Assembly: GCA_963715025.1 (NCBI GenBank)
Contig: CAVQQQ010000002.1
Location: 124,001 to 188,000 of the forward strand
DNA length: 64,000 nucleotides
Direction of reading: 5' to 3'
Source: DASSJT01 sp963715025
Lineage (GTDB): Bacteria > Actinomycetota > Actinomycetes > Actinomycetales > Dermatophilaceae
How positions within the stretch are numbered: the stretch's first letter is position 1; each line of letters opens with the position of its first letter. Shown here piece after piece: positions 26,433 through 35,460 of the stretch. The notes beneath the pieces are model-generated. The model was not told the DNA's origin and ran no database searches. It worked only from the letters and a program-made list of their open reading frames with translations. The position numbers were made by a program, and so were the translations under genes.

Positions 26433-27895
26433 TTCCTCTGTCCCTGAAGGAGATTGCCGACATCACTGACGGGCGCCTAGCAGGTGTCGACGAAGTCACC
26501 GCGCACGCCATCGTCGTCGAGGGCCCGGTCGTGACCGACTCCCGCGAGGCGGGACCGCACGGTCTGTACATCGCCCGCATCGGGGAATCGCTGGACGGCC
26601 ACAAGTTCGTCGGTGATGCCCGCGAGGCGGGAGCTGTCGCAGCGCTCACGACCCGGGAGGTCGACGAGCTGCCCTGTGTCGTGGTCGACGACGTCCAGGA
26701 CGCCTTCGCCGCGCTGGCCCGCGCCGTCGTCGACCGCAGCCCGGGCCTGCGCGTCATCGGAATCACGGGGTCATCGGGCAAGACGAGCACGAAGGACCTG
26801 CTCGGCAGCGTCCTGGCCGTGGAGGGCGAAACGGTGGTCCCCGTGGGCTCGCTCAACTCCGAGGTCGGGGTGCCCCTCACCGTCTGCCGCGTGACCCCGA
26901 CCACGCGGTTCCTGGTCGTGGAGATGGGGGCGCGGGGGGCCGGGCACATCGCCTACCTCACCGAGATCGCCCCGCCCGAGATCGGCGTCGTTCTCAACGT
27001 CGGGAGCGCGCACGTGGGCGAGTTCGGGTCCCGCGAGGCGATCGCGCGGGCCAAGGGAGAGCTGGTGGCCGCACTTCCCGAGAGTGGCGTCGCCATCCTC
27101 AACGCCGACGACCCCGCCGTGGCGGCGATGGCCGCCCGCACGGCGGCGCGGGTCGTGCTGGTCGGGACCGCTGACGACGCCTCCGTGCGCGCCGAGGAGA
27201 CCAGCCTCGACCCCTCCGGCCGGCCGACGTTCCGGGCGCTCACGCCTGCGGGGGACGTCCTCGTCGAGCTCCCGCTGCACGGAGAGCACCACGTCGGCAA
27301 TGCCCTCGCCGTGATCGCGGCAGCCCTCGAGTGCGGCATGGGCCTCGGCGCGATCGCCTCCGCCCTGGCGCAGGCCCGCCCCGCCAGTCGCTGGCGCATG
27401 GAGGTCACCGAGCGCGCCGACGGCGTCACCGTCGTCAACGACGCCTACAACGCCAACCCCGACTCCATGCGAGCCTCCCTCAAAGCCCTCGCCGCGATGG
27501 GGCGCGGGCAGGGGCGCGACCGGCGCACCTGGGCGGTTCTGGGGTCCATGCTCGAGCTGGGCGACGACTCGGCCATGGAGCACGACGCGATCGGGCGGCT
27601 CGCTGTGCGCCTCAACATCTCCCGGCTGGTCGTCGTGGGGGAGACCGCCCGCCCGATGGCGAGGGGCGCCCAGCACGAGGGCTCCTGGGGACAGGAGGCG
27701 GTGTGGGTGCCAGACGCCGACGCGGCCTACGATCTGCTGTCCGAAGAAGTCGAATCCGGCGACGTCGTGTTGTTCAAATCGAGCCGCGACGCGGGACTAC
27801 GGTGGCTCGGAGAGCGGTTCGCCGGCACCGGTCCGGAGGCCGGCCAGGCCAGCAGCCAGGACGCAGTCGGTGATGGAAGCGAGGATCCTTCGTGA
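26429..27895 (+). CDS. murF: UDP-MurNAc-tripeptide:D-Ala-D-Ala ligase MurF
   Basis: A 488-residue ligase starting MIPLSLKEIADITDGRLAG. It has the P-loop GITGSSGKTSTKDLLGSVLA, the GSLNSEVGVPLT motif characteristic of MurF, EMGARGAGHI, and DAYNANPDSMRASL near the C terminus. It joins D-Ala-D-Ala to the tripeptide precursor. The start codon is TTG at 26429, overlapping the murE stop (TTGA), so it relies on translational coupling. Confidence 0.95.
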   Translation: MIPLSLKEIADITDGRLAGVDEVTAHAIVVEGPVVTDSREAGPHGLYIARIGESLDGHKFVGDAREAGAVAALTTREVDELPCVVVDDVQDAFAALARAVVDRSPGLRVIGITGSSGKTSTKDLLGSVLAVEGETVVPVGSLNSEVGVPLTVCRVTPTTRFLVVEMGARGAGHIAYLTEIAPPEIGVVLNVGSAHVGEFGSREAIARAKGELVAALPESGVAILNADDPAVAAMAARTAARVVLVGTADDASVRAEETSLDPSGRPTFRALTPAGDVLVELPLHGEHHVGNALAVIAAALECGMGLGAIASALAQARPASRWRMEVTERADGVTVVNDAYNANPDSMRASLKALAAMGRGQGRDRRTWAVLGSMLELGDDSAMEHDAIGRLAVRLNISRLVVVGETARPMARGAQHEGSWGQEAVWVPDADAAYDLLSEEVESGDVVLFKSSRDAGLRWLGERFAGTGPEAGQASSQDAVGDGSEDPS

Positions 27896-28974
27896 AGGCA
27901 GTGCTGCTGGCCGCCGTGTTCGCACTGGTGGTCGCATTGCTGGGGACCCCGATGTTCATCAAGTTCCTCGTCCGGCGCGGCTATGGCCAGTTCATCCGTG
28001 ACGACGGCCCCACCAGCCACCACACCAAGCGCGGCACACCCACCATGGGAGGTGCGGTCATCATCGCGGCCAGCCTCACGGCATACGCGATGGCCCACGT
28101 GCTCACCCTGCAGCCGCCCACGATCAGCGGACTCCTGGTGCTCTTCCTCATGTCCGGGCTGGGGCTGGTCGGCTTCCTCGACGACTACATCAAGATCAGC
28201 AAGCAGCGCAGCCTGGGCCTGCGGTCGCGGGAGAAGCTCGCCGGGCAGACCCTCGTGGCGGTGATCTTCGCCGTGCTGGCGCTGCAGTTCCCCAACCACG
28301 CGTTCCGGACTCCGGCCTCGACCCAGATCTCGTTCGTCCGCGACACCAAGCTCGACCTCGCGTTCGCCGGCACACTGCTCGGCCTGATCCTGTTCGTGAT
28401 CTGGGCCAACATCATGATCGCCGGCACCTCGAACGGCGTGAACCTCACCGACGGCCTCGACGGCCTCGCGACTGGCGCGTCGGTGATGGTGTTCGCCTCC
28501 TACGTCCTGATCGGCATCTGGCAGTTCAACCAGAACTGCCAGAGCACCCCGGGCGTCAAATGCTACGAAGTGCGCGACGCCCACGACCTGGCGGTGGTCG
28601 CCGCCTGCGGCATGGGTGCCTGCTTCGGGTTCCTGTGGTGGAACGCCTCGCCGGCCAAGATCTTCATGGGTGACACCGGGTCGCTCGCCCTTGGCGGCGC
28701 GCTCGCCGGACTCGCGATCACCACCCGCACCGAGCTGCTGATCATCATCCTGGGCGGCCTGTTCGTGATGATCACCCTCTCGGTGATCATCCAGGTCGGC
28801 TCGTTCAAGATGACCGGCAAACGGGTGTTCCGGATGGCTCCGCTCCAGCACCACTTCGAGCTGCTCGGGTGGAACGAGGTCACGATCGTGATCCGGTTCT
28901 GGATCATCGCAGGCCTGTTCGTGGCGCTCGGCCTGGGCGTCTTCTATGCCGAGTGGGTCGTGGGCGCCGTATGA
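27892..28974 (+). CDS. mraY: Phospho-MurNAc-pentapeptide transferase MraY
   Basis: A 360-residue integral membrane enzyme with about ten helices. Diagnostic loops are GPTSHHTKRGTPTMGG, FLDDYIKISKQRSLGLR (catalytic Asp pair), NGVNLTDGLDGLA and FMGDTGSLALGG, followed by FRMAPLQHHFELLGW. It transfers phospho-MurNAc-pentapeptide to undecaprenyl phosphate, making lipid I. The GTG start overlaps the murF stop by 4 bases. Confidence 0.96.
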   Translation: MKAVLLAAVFALVVALLGTPMFIKFLVRRGYGQFIRDDGPTSHHTKRGTPTMGGAVIIAASLTAYAMAHVLTLQPPTISGLLVLFLMSGLGLVGFLDDYIKISKQRSLGLRSREKLAGQTLVAVIFAVLALQFPNHAFRTPASTQISFVRDTKLDLAFAGTLLGLILFVIWANIMIAGTSNGVNLTDGLDGLATGASVMVFASYVLIGIWQFNQNCQSTPGVKCYEVRDAHDLAVVAACGMGACFGFLWWNASPAKIFMGDTGSLALGGALAGLAITTRTELLIIILGGLFVMITLSVIIQVGSFKMTGKRVFRMAPLQHHFELLGWNEVTIVIRFWIIAGLFVALGLGVFYAEWVVGAV

Positions 28975-30452
28975 GCCGGCTCGACTCCCTGACTCACCGC
29001 GACGCCGACTGGCGCGGCCTGCGGGTCCTCGTGACCGGCCTCGGCGTCAGCGGCTTCGCCGCGGCGGACGCCCTCGTGGAGCGCGGCGCTGTCGTGGTCG
29101 GCGTCGACGGTGCCGACCCGGTCGCCAAGCCCGTGCTCGGGGAGCGGGCCCGGATTCTCGACATCCTCGGCGTCGACGTGCGGCTGGGTCCCGAGCACGT
29201 GGCTGGTATGCCGGCCGGTGAGGTCTTCGACCTCGTCGTCACCTCACCGGGGTGGCCGCCCCACCAGCCGCTGCTCGCCGAGGCGGCCCAGGCCGGCATA
29301 CCGATCTGGGGCGAGGTGGAGCTGGCCTGGCGCATGCGCGCGTCGGAGCATGCCGCCCCCTGGATCACCGTGACCGGCACCAACGGCAAGACGACGACCG
29401 TGAAGATGCTCGCGTCAATCCTGCAGGCCGCCGGGCTGCGGGCCACCAGCGCCGGCAACGTCGGGACGCCCATCCTCGAGGCGGTGCTCCACCCCGACCC
29501 CTATGACGTCATTGCGGTGGAGCTGTCGAGCTTCCAGCTGCACTGGTCCTCCTCGCTCGCACCGCTCGCCTCCGCATGTCTCAACGTTGCGCCCGACCAC
29601 GTCGACTGGCACGGCACCCTCGAGGAATACGCGCGCGACAAGGGAAGGGTCTACGAGAACACCGAGGTGGCCTGCGTCTACAACGTCGAGGACCCCCGCA
29701 CCGAGCAGCTGGTCATGGACGCCGAGGTCCAGGAGGGCTGCCGTGCCATCGGTTTCACCCTGGGCATTCCTGCGCCGTCCATGGTCGGCGTGGTCGACGA
29801 CGTCCTGGCCGACCGGGCATTCGTCGAGCAGCGCCGCACCTCGGCGGGAGAGATGGGCACGCTGGCCGACCTGCAGGGCGACGCCCCCACCCTTCCCCCC
29901 CACTACGTGGCCAACGCGCTGGCGGCGGCAGCGCTCGCCCGCGCCAGTGGCGTGGAGCTGGTCGCTGTCCGGGACGGCCTGCGGGCCTTTCGGCCCGACC
30001 CGCACCGGATCGCCGACGTGGCGACCGTCGGCGGCGTGCGCTTCGTCGACGACTCCAAGGCCACCAACCCGCATGCCGCACAGGCCTCCCTGAGCGCCTA
30101 CGACTCGGTCGTGTGGGTCGCCGGCGGACTCCTCAAGGGCGCGCAGGTCGACGGACTCGTGGAAGCCGTGGCGGGGAGGCTCCGTGCCGCAGTCCTGCTT
30201 GGCGCCGACCGCTCCCAGATCGCGCAGGCCCTCGCCCGACACGCGCCGGATGTCCCGGTGGTGGAGGTCGAGACCACCGACACTGGAGCCATGGACGAGG
30301 TCGTGGCGCAGGCGGCGACGCTGGCGCGGGCCGGCGACGTGGTGCTCCTCGCGCCGGCGGCGGCGTCCATGGACATGTTCGACAACTACGGTGCACGCGG
30401 CGACGCGTTCGCGGAGGCCGTGGCGAGGCACGCAGCCCGCCAGGGGGAGTAG
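28971..30452 (+). CDS. murD: UDP-MurNAc-L-Ala:D-Glu ligase MurD
   Basis: A 493-residue ligase. It has the N-terminal Rossmann part VLVTGLGVSGFAAADALVER, the P-loop TVTGTNGKTTTVKMLASIL, the AGNVGTPILEAV motif specific to MurD, ELSSFQLHW, and FVDDSKATNPHAA near the end. It adds D-glutamate to UDP-MurNAc-L-Ala. The ATG at 28971 overlaps the mraY stop; a longer frame from 28869 is shadow. Confidence 0.95.
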   Translation: MSRLDSLTHRDADWRGLRVLVTGLGVSGFAAADALVERGAVVVGVDGADPVAKPVLGERARILDILGVDVRLGPEHVAGMPAGEVFDLVVTSPGWPPHQPLLAEAAQAGIPIWGEVELAWRMRASEHAAPWITVTGTNGKTTTVKMLASILQAAGLRATSAGNVGTPILEAVLHPDPYDVIAVELSSFQLHWSSSLAPLASACLNVAPDHVDWHGTLEEYARDKGRVYENTEVACVYNVEDPRTEQLVMDAEVQEGCRAIGFTLGIPAPSMVGVVDDVLADRAFVEQRRTSAGEMGTLADLQGDAPTLPPHYVANALAAAALARASGVELVAVRDGLRAFRPDPHRIADVATVGGVRFVDDSKATNPHAAQASLSAYDSVVWVAGGLLKGAQVDGLVEAVAGRLRAAVLLGADRSQIAQALARHAPDVPVVEVETTDTGAMDEVVAQAATLARAGDVVLLAPAAASMDMFDNYGARGDAFAEAVARHAARQGE

Positions 30453-30462
30453 GCGGGAGGCC

Positions 30463-31776
30463 ATGAGCAGCGCTGCTGCCACTCCCCGCAAGACCGCGCG
30501 CCAGAAGGCCGAGCCGAAGGGCCGCCGCGGAGCCACCCAAGGCCGCTCCCCGGGCCTGTCCTCATGGCTGGCCCGGCTCGACTCGCCGGTAGCGACGTAC
30601 TACGTGCTGCTCAGCGCGACGGGGGTCCTGGTGCTGATCGGCCTCGTCATGGTGCTCTCGGCGTCGGCCATCTCGTCGTACGTCGAGACGGACTCCTCGT
30701 ACACCATCTTCCTCAGCCAGCTCGAGTTCGCCGGATTCGGCCTGGTGGCGCTCCTCGGCGCGTCGCGGATGTCGGTCTCGGTCTGGAGGCGAGCCGCGGT
30801 GCCGAGCCTCGTCGTTGCGATGGCCCTGCAGCTGCTGGTGTTCACCGGGCTGGGCGAGACCGTCAACGGCAACACCAACTGGATCGCGATCGGCCCGTTC
30901 AGCATGCAGCCCTCGGAGGTGGCCAAGGTTGGCCTGGCTCTGAGCGGGGGCGCGGTCCTCACCGCGAAGCGCCGGCACCTCGGGCACTTCTGGCACGTGG
31001 TGGTGCCCTACCTGCTCCCGCTCGCCGCAGCGGCGATCTGGCTCGTCCTGCTCGGTCATGACCTCGGCACGGTGATCGTGATGGCGGCGATCGTCGGCGG
31101 TGTGCTCTTCGCGGCGGGGGTGCCAACGCGCTGGTTCGCGATGACAGGGGCGGCGTTTGCGGCCGTGGCGGCCTACTTCGTGGTCTCGAGCACCAACCGG
31201 CTGGGCCGGATCGACGTGTGGCTGAACCGATCCCAGTGCCGGCCCAACGACGAGCAGCTTTATTACGGCGTCTGCCGCCAGCCCATGCACGGTATGTATG
31301 CCCTCGCCGACGGGGGCTGGTGGGGTGTCGGCCTCGGCGCGAGCCGCGAGAAATGGCAGTGGCTCTCCGAGCCGCACAATGACTTCATCTTCGCCATCGT
31401 CGGCGAGGAGCTGGGCGTGCCCGGCACTCTGGTCATCCTGGCCGTGTTCTGTGTTCTGGCTCTCGCCTGCTACCGCCTCGTAGTGCGCTCGACCGACTTG
31501 TTCGTCCGCCTCGCGACCGCGGGGATCATGTGCTGGATCGTGGTGCAGGCCATGGTCAACATCGGAGCCGTCATCGGGCTCCTCCCTGTCATCGGCGTCC
31601 CGCTTCCATTGGTTTCGTCTGGAGGGTCTTCCCTGATCACCACCATGTTCGCCCTGGGCATCCTGCTCTCGTTCGCGCGCCACGAGCCCGGATGCGCGGA
31701 GGTCCTCGCGGCGCGTCCGAGCATGGTGCGTCGCTCCCTCGCCATCCTGCCCGCGCGCCGCGGGAGGCGGCGGTGA
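30463..31776 (+). CDS. ftsW: Septal peptidoglycan glycosyltransferase FtsW (SEDS family)
   Basis: A 437-residue SEDS polymerase with about ten transmembrane helices after a basic 40-residue tail. It has GNTNWIAIGPFSMQPSEVAK, LGHDLGTVIVMAA (with the catalytic Asp region), EPHNDFIFAIVGEELGV, and the final PLPLVSSGGSSLITTMFALG. It polymerises lipid II at the septum with FtsI. GGGAGG precedes the ATG. The last codons overlap murG. Confidence 0.95.
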   Translation: MSSAAATPRKTARQKAEPKGRRGATQGRSPGLSSWLARLDSPVATYYVLLSATGVLVLIGLVMVLSASAISSYVETDSSYTIFLSQLEFAGFGLVALLGASRMSVSVWRRAAVPSLVVAMALQLLVFTGLGETVNGNTNWIAIGPFSMQPSEVAKVGLALSGGAVLTAKRRHLGHFWHVVVPYLLPLAAAAIWLVLLGHDLGTVIVMAAIVGGVLFAAGVPTRWFAMTGAAFAAVAAYFVVSSTNRLGRIDVWLNRSQCRPNDEQLYYGVCRQPMHGMYALADGGWWGVGLGASREKWQWLSEPHNDFIFAIVGEELGVPGTLVILAVFCVLALACYRLVVRSTDLFVRLATAGIMCWIVVQAMVNIGAVIGLLPVIGVPLPLVSSGGSSLITTMFALGILLSFARHEPGCAEVLAARPSMVRRSLAILPARRGRRR

Positions 31777-32888
31777 GCGCCTCCCCCGCATCCGTGGTCC
31801 TGGCGGGCGGTGGCTCGGCAGGCCACGTCAGCCCGCTGCTGGCACTGGCGGACTGCCTGCGCAGGCGGTACCCACAGATAGCAGTGACGGCGCTCGGAAC
31901 GGAGCAGGGCCTGGAGGCCCGCCTGGTCCCTGCCCGGGGCTACCCGCTGCGGACTATTCCCCGGGTGCCCCTGCCGCGGCGCCCCAACCTCGACCTGCTC
32001 CGGCTGCCGGCCAGTCTCCGGGGAGCGGTGGCTGCCGCGGGCCGCGCGATCGACGAGAGCGGGGCGGAGGTCGTGGTGGGCTTCGGCGGCTACGTGTCGC
32101 CGCCGGCATACCTCGCCGCGCGCCGGCGCCACATCCCCATCGTCGTCCACGAGCAGAACGCCCGGGCCGGCGTCGCGAACCGACTGGGGGCGCGGTTCAC
32201 CCCTTTCGTCGGCACCACGTTCGCCAGCACTCGCCTGCGCGGCGGCCACCTGGTCGGTATGCCGCTTCGCCGCGAGATCGCGACGCTGGACCGTCCGGCG
32301 TGGCGCGCGGAGGCCCTGTCCCACTTCGGCCTCGATGGGCAGTGGCCCACCGTGCTGGTCACCGGGGGCTCCCTGGGCGCCCAGCGCCTCAACACGGCGT
32401 TTGGGGAGCGGGTCGACGCCCTGACGTCGGCGGGCATCCAAGTGCTCCACATCACTGGTCTGGGCAAGGAGTTCGCGTCTGAGCCGAACCCGCACGGCGC
32501 ACCGTACGTGACCGTCCCGTACGCCGACCGCATGGACCTCGCGTACTCGGCTGCCGATCTCGTCGTGGCGCGTGCCGGCGCCAACACGGTCTGCGAGCTC
32601 ACCGCCGTGGGGCTGCCTGCGATCTACGTTCCGCTGCCGGTCGGCAACGGCGAGCAGCGCTTCAACGCGGCCGACGTGGTGGCTGCGGGGGGAGGTCGAC
32701 TGGTTGATGACGCTGCCCTGACCCCGGCCTGGATCGACGTCGAGCTCATCCCGCTGATGCGCGACCGCGACGCGCTGCACGCGATGGCCGAGGGGGCGGC
32801 GCTGGTCGGGCAGCGCGACGGCGACGAGAGGCTGGCCGACCTGGTCGACGCGGCCTGGGCCAGCGGGTCCGCGGCGCGGAAGGCATAG
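31773..32888 (+). CDS. murG: UDP-GlcNAc:lipid I N-acetylglucosaminyltransferase MurG
   Basis: A 371-residue GT-B glycosyltransferase with the Gly-rich loop VVLAGGGSAGHVSPLLALAD, GFGGYVSPPAYLAARR, VVHEQNARAGVANRLGAR and the donor-site ARAGANTVCELTAVGLPAIY followed by PLPVGNGEQRFNA. It converts lipid I to lipid II at the inner face of the membrane. The GTG start overlaps the ftsW stop (GTGA). Confidence 0.95.
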   Translation: MSASPASVVLAGGGSAGHVSPLLALADCLRRRYPQIAVTALGTEQGLEARLVPARGYPLRTIPRVPLPRRPNLDLLRLPASLRGAVAAAGRAIDESGAEVVVGFGGYVSPPAYLAARRRHIPIVVHEQNARAGVANRLGARFTPFVGTTFASTRLRGGHLVGMPLRREIATLDRPAWRAEALSHFGLDGQWPTVLVTGGSLGAQRLNTAFGERVDALTSAGIQVLHITGLGKEFASEPNPHGAPYVTVPYADRMDLAYSAADLVVARAGANTVCELTAVGLPAIYVPLPVGNGEQRFNAADVVAAGGGRLVDDAALTPAWIDVELIPLMRDRDALHAMAEGAALVGQRDGDERLADLVDAAWASGSAARKA

Positions 32889-32890
32889 CC

Positions 32891-34333
32891 GTGGAGGGGG
32901 TGAACTCGCGGTTCGACTTCCGCGCGCCGATTCCCGGCCTGGGCGAACTGGGCGCCGTGCACTTCATCGCCATCGGTGGCGCCGGGATGTCCGCGGTTGC
33001 GCGAATCATGCTGGCCCGTGGTGTGCGCGTGAGCGGTTCCGACGCAAGGGATTCGGTGCTGCTCGAGGCCCTGCGGCGCGAGGGTGCCCAGGTGTGGGTG
33101 GGACACGACCCGCGTCAAGTGTCGGATGCGGACACCGTCGTCGTCTCCTCGGCGGTCCGGGAGGACAACGTCGAGCTGGCTGCGGCGCGCTCAGCCGGAG
33201 TGCGGGTCCTCCACCGGGCACAGGCGCTCGCGGCGACGATGCAGGACTCGGTCCGCGCGGCGGTGGCCGGAGCCAACGGCAAGACGACCACGACCGCAAT
33301 GCTGACCGTGGCGCTGCAGCACAGCGGGGCCGACCCGTCGTTCGCCATCGGCGGTGAGCTCGCCGCCGCCGGCACCAACGCGGGTTGGGGGAGCGGCGGC
33401 ATGTTCGTCGTGGAGGCTGACGAGAGCGACGGGTCGTTCCTGGTGTACCGGCCCCGGGTGGCCGTCGTGACCAACGTGCAGCCCGACCACCTCGACTTCT
33501 ACGGCACCTTGGGACGCGTGGAGCAGGCCTATGCCGACTTCGCTCACTCGGTCGAGCCCGGCGGCCTGCTCGTCGCGTGCCACGACGACGCCGGGTCCCA
33601 ACGGCTCGCCGAGCGATCGCGCGCCGATGGGATCCGGGTTCTGACCTACGGTTTCGACGGCGGGGCCGACCTCCGGCTCGAGGCAGGTGTCTCCGATGGT
33701 CTGAGTGCGGCCGCACGACTGCGTGACGGCGCGGCGGTCCGAGACCTGCGCATCGGCACCCCCGGCGGGCACAACCTGCTCAACGCCGCCGCGGCCTACA
33801 CCGCGGCCGTCCACGGCCTGGGCCAGGACCCCGACGACGTGCTCGAAGGGCTGGGCGTCTTCACCGGGACGCGACGGCGCTTCGAGCTCAAGGGCATTAC
33901 CCGAGGCGTCACGGTTGTCGACGACTACGCCCACAACCCGGGGAAGGTGGCGGCAGTGGTGCAGACCGCGGCCGACCTCGTGGGAGAGGGCAGGCTCCTC
34001 GTCGTCTTCCAGCCCCACCTGTTCTCGCGCACCCGCGACTTCGCCGAGTCCTTCGCCGAGGCACTCGCGCCCGCCGACGTCGTGGTGCTGATGGACGTCT
34101 ACGGCGCTCGCGAGGACCCGATGCCCGGCGTGACCAGTGACCTCATCGCCCAGCCACTGCGCTCGCTGCGTCCGGATCTGGACCTCGTTGTCGGCACGGC
34201 CCCTGACCAGGTCCCAGGACTCGTTGCGGCACGTGCCCACGAGGGCGACCTCGTGCTGACCGTGGGTGCCGGCGATGTGACGGCGCTCGGACCCGCGATC
34301 CTGCGGGTCCTCGCGGCCGAGGTCGTCGGCTGA
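32891..34333 (+). CDS. murC: UDP-MurNAc:L-alanine ligase MurC
   Basis: A 480-residue ligase. The N-terminal UDP-binding loop is FIAIGGAGMSAVARIML, the P-loop is VAGANGKTTTTAMLTVALQH, EADESDGSFL contains catalytic acids, and VVDDYAHNPGKV and FQPHLFSRTRDFAESF complete the set. It adds the first amino acid of the stem peptide. GTG at 32891 follows GGAAGG and lies 2 bases after the murG stop. Confidence 0.95.
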   Translation: MEGVNSRFDFRAPIPGLGELGAVHFIAIGGAGMSAVARIMLARGVRVSGSDARDSVLLEALRREGAQVWVGHDPRQVSDADTVVVSSAVREDNVELAAARSAGVRVLHRAQALAATMQDSVRAAVAGANGKTTTTAMLTVALQHSGADPSFAIGGELAAAGTNAGWGSGGMFVVEADESDGSFLVYRPRVAVVTNVQPDHLDFYGTLGRVEQAYADFAHSVEPGGLLVACHDDAGSQRLAERSRADGIRVLTYGFDGGADLRLEAGVSDGLSAAARLRDGAAVRDLRIGTPGGHNLLNAAAAYTAAVHGLGQDPDDVLEGLGVFTGTRRRFELKGITRGVTVVDDYAHNPGKVAAVVQTAADLVGEGRLLVVFQPHLFSRTRDFAESFAEALAPADVVVLMDVYGAREDPMPGVTSDLIAQPLRSLRPDLDLVVGTAPDQVPGLVAARAHEGDLVLTVGAGDVTALGPAILRVLAAEVVG

Positions 34334-35130
34334 TGGCCAGGGCGCCGCGCCTGGGCGAGCGGGCGGGCAGGTCCCGCAGGGCCGCGCCGGCACGGCGGGC
34401 CCGACCGACCGGGGTCGCATCCGCGCCAGTGCGGTTCCGCGACCGGGCAGTGCGCGCCCGGCGTCGCCCCTGGCGCATTGCGGCGTGGCTCCTGGGGGTG
34501 GCGGCCCTCGGTTCCACCGCGGTTTGGGCCGTCTTCTTCAGCACCCTCCTGACCGCACAGCAGGTGGAGGTCCGCGGGGTGACGGGCGCGGAGGCCACGG
34601 CGGTCTTGCAGTCCGCAGCCGTGCCAGTGGGCGCGCCGCTCGCCCTGATCGACACCGGCGCGGTCCGTCGGCGCGTGGCCTCGCGGCTGCCCATCGCCGC
34701 TGCCACCGTGGAGCGTCACTGGCCGCACACCATCGTGATCCAAGCCGTCCCTCGAACCCCCGCCCTTGCCGTCCGCAACTCTCAGGGTCGACTTCAAGTT
34801 GTGGACGCATCGGGCGTGGCCTACGCGACGGTCTCGGCCGTTCCCCGCGGCGTGCCTCTCGCCACGGCGCAGTCCGACCAGGCGCTCACTGCCGACGCGC
34901 TCCGTGCCGCCCTGAGCGCGATGGACGCACTTCCGGCTGATCTGCGCGCCGGCGCCAGTGATGTCGTCGTCAGCAGCGCAGACCTCGTGGAGTTCCGGCT
35001 GGGCAAGACCACAGTGGTCTGGGGTGGTGCCGACGACGCGGCCCTCAAGGCCCGGATTGTCGCCGCGCTGCTGCCGAAGCGCCCTCACCAGATCGACGTG
35101 AGTGCCCCGGACACGCCGGTTACGCGGTAG
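34333..35130 (+). CDS. ftsQ: Division protein FtsQ/DivIB
   Basis: A 265-residue bitopic protein with an Arg-rich cytoplasmic part, one transmembrane helix (IAAWLLGVAALGSTAVWAVF, about residues 49-68), a POTRA domain (LLTAQQVEVRGVTGAEATAV, SRLPIAAATVERHWPHTIVI) and the FtsQ domain with VVDASGVAY and FRLGKTTVVWGG. It scaffolds FtsL and related proteins outside the membrane. The ATG overlaps the murC stop by one base (TGATG). Confidence 0.93.
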   Translation: MARAPRLGERAGRSRRAAPARRARPTGVASAPVRFRDRAVRARRRPWRIAAWLLGVAALGSTAVWAVFFSTLLTAQQVEVRGVTGAEATAVLQSAAVPVGAPLALIDTGAVRRRVASRLPIAAATVERHWPHTIVIQAVPRTPALAVRNSQGRLQVVDASGVAYATVSAVPRGVPLATAQSDQALTADALRAALSAMDALPADLRAGASDVVVSSADLVEFRLGKTTVVWGGADDAALKARIVAALLPKRPHQIDVSAPDTPVTR

Positions 35131-35460
35131 CCGCACCGCCTGTGCCTGCTTGCGCTTGGGGACCCCAGGAGCGCGGCTGACCGGCATACCGGCTGTGCCC
35201 TGGCGAGCTTCACAACACTGGCTGACCGGCCGAGTGGAGGGTCCGAACATGGCGCGGGGGCCGTGTGGAGATAAGGCGGCGACACGCCCGGCGCAGGTTT
35301 GCCTGAGGGTTCCTAACCGCATACCGTCGGTGCCGGCAGAAGGTGACGTAACTGTAACCCTTTAGCACAGGTTGAGGCTTTGCTGGTTGGGGATTCGCGG
35401 GCAGCGTGGCACCTGTCGGCACAGAGATTGACCGTTTGCATCCTGGAGAGGCCAACCATC
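35131..35460 (+). other. ftsQ-ftsZ intergenic region
   Basis: The only long gap in the core of the cluster: 330 bases without a gene. It holds a good candidate ftsZ promoter (listed separately) and one copy of the repeated octamer CGGCATAC at 35182. Independent transcription of ftsZ from this gap is usual in actinobacteria. Confidence 0.7.
35299..35327 (+). promoter_or_regulatory. Candidate ftsZ promoter
   Basis: TTGCCT at 35299-35304 and TACCGT at 35322-35327 are separated by 17 bases, a good match to the TTGnnn/TAnnnT housekeeping sigma pattern of high-GC actinobacteria. It lies about 134 bases upstream of the ftsZ start. Confidence 0.55.
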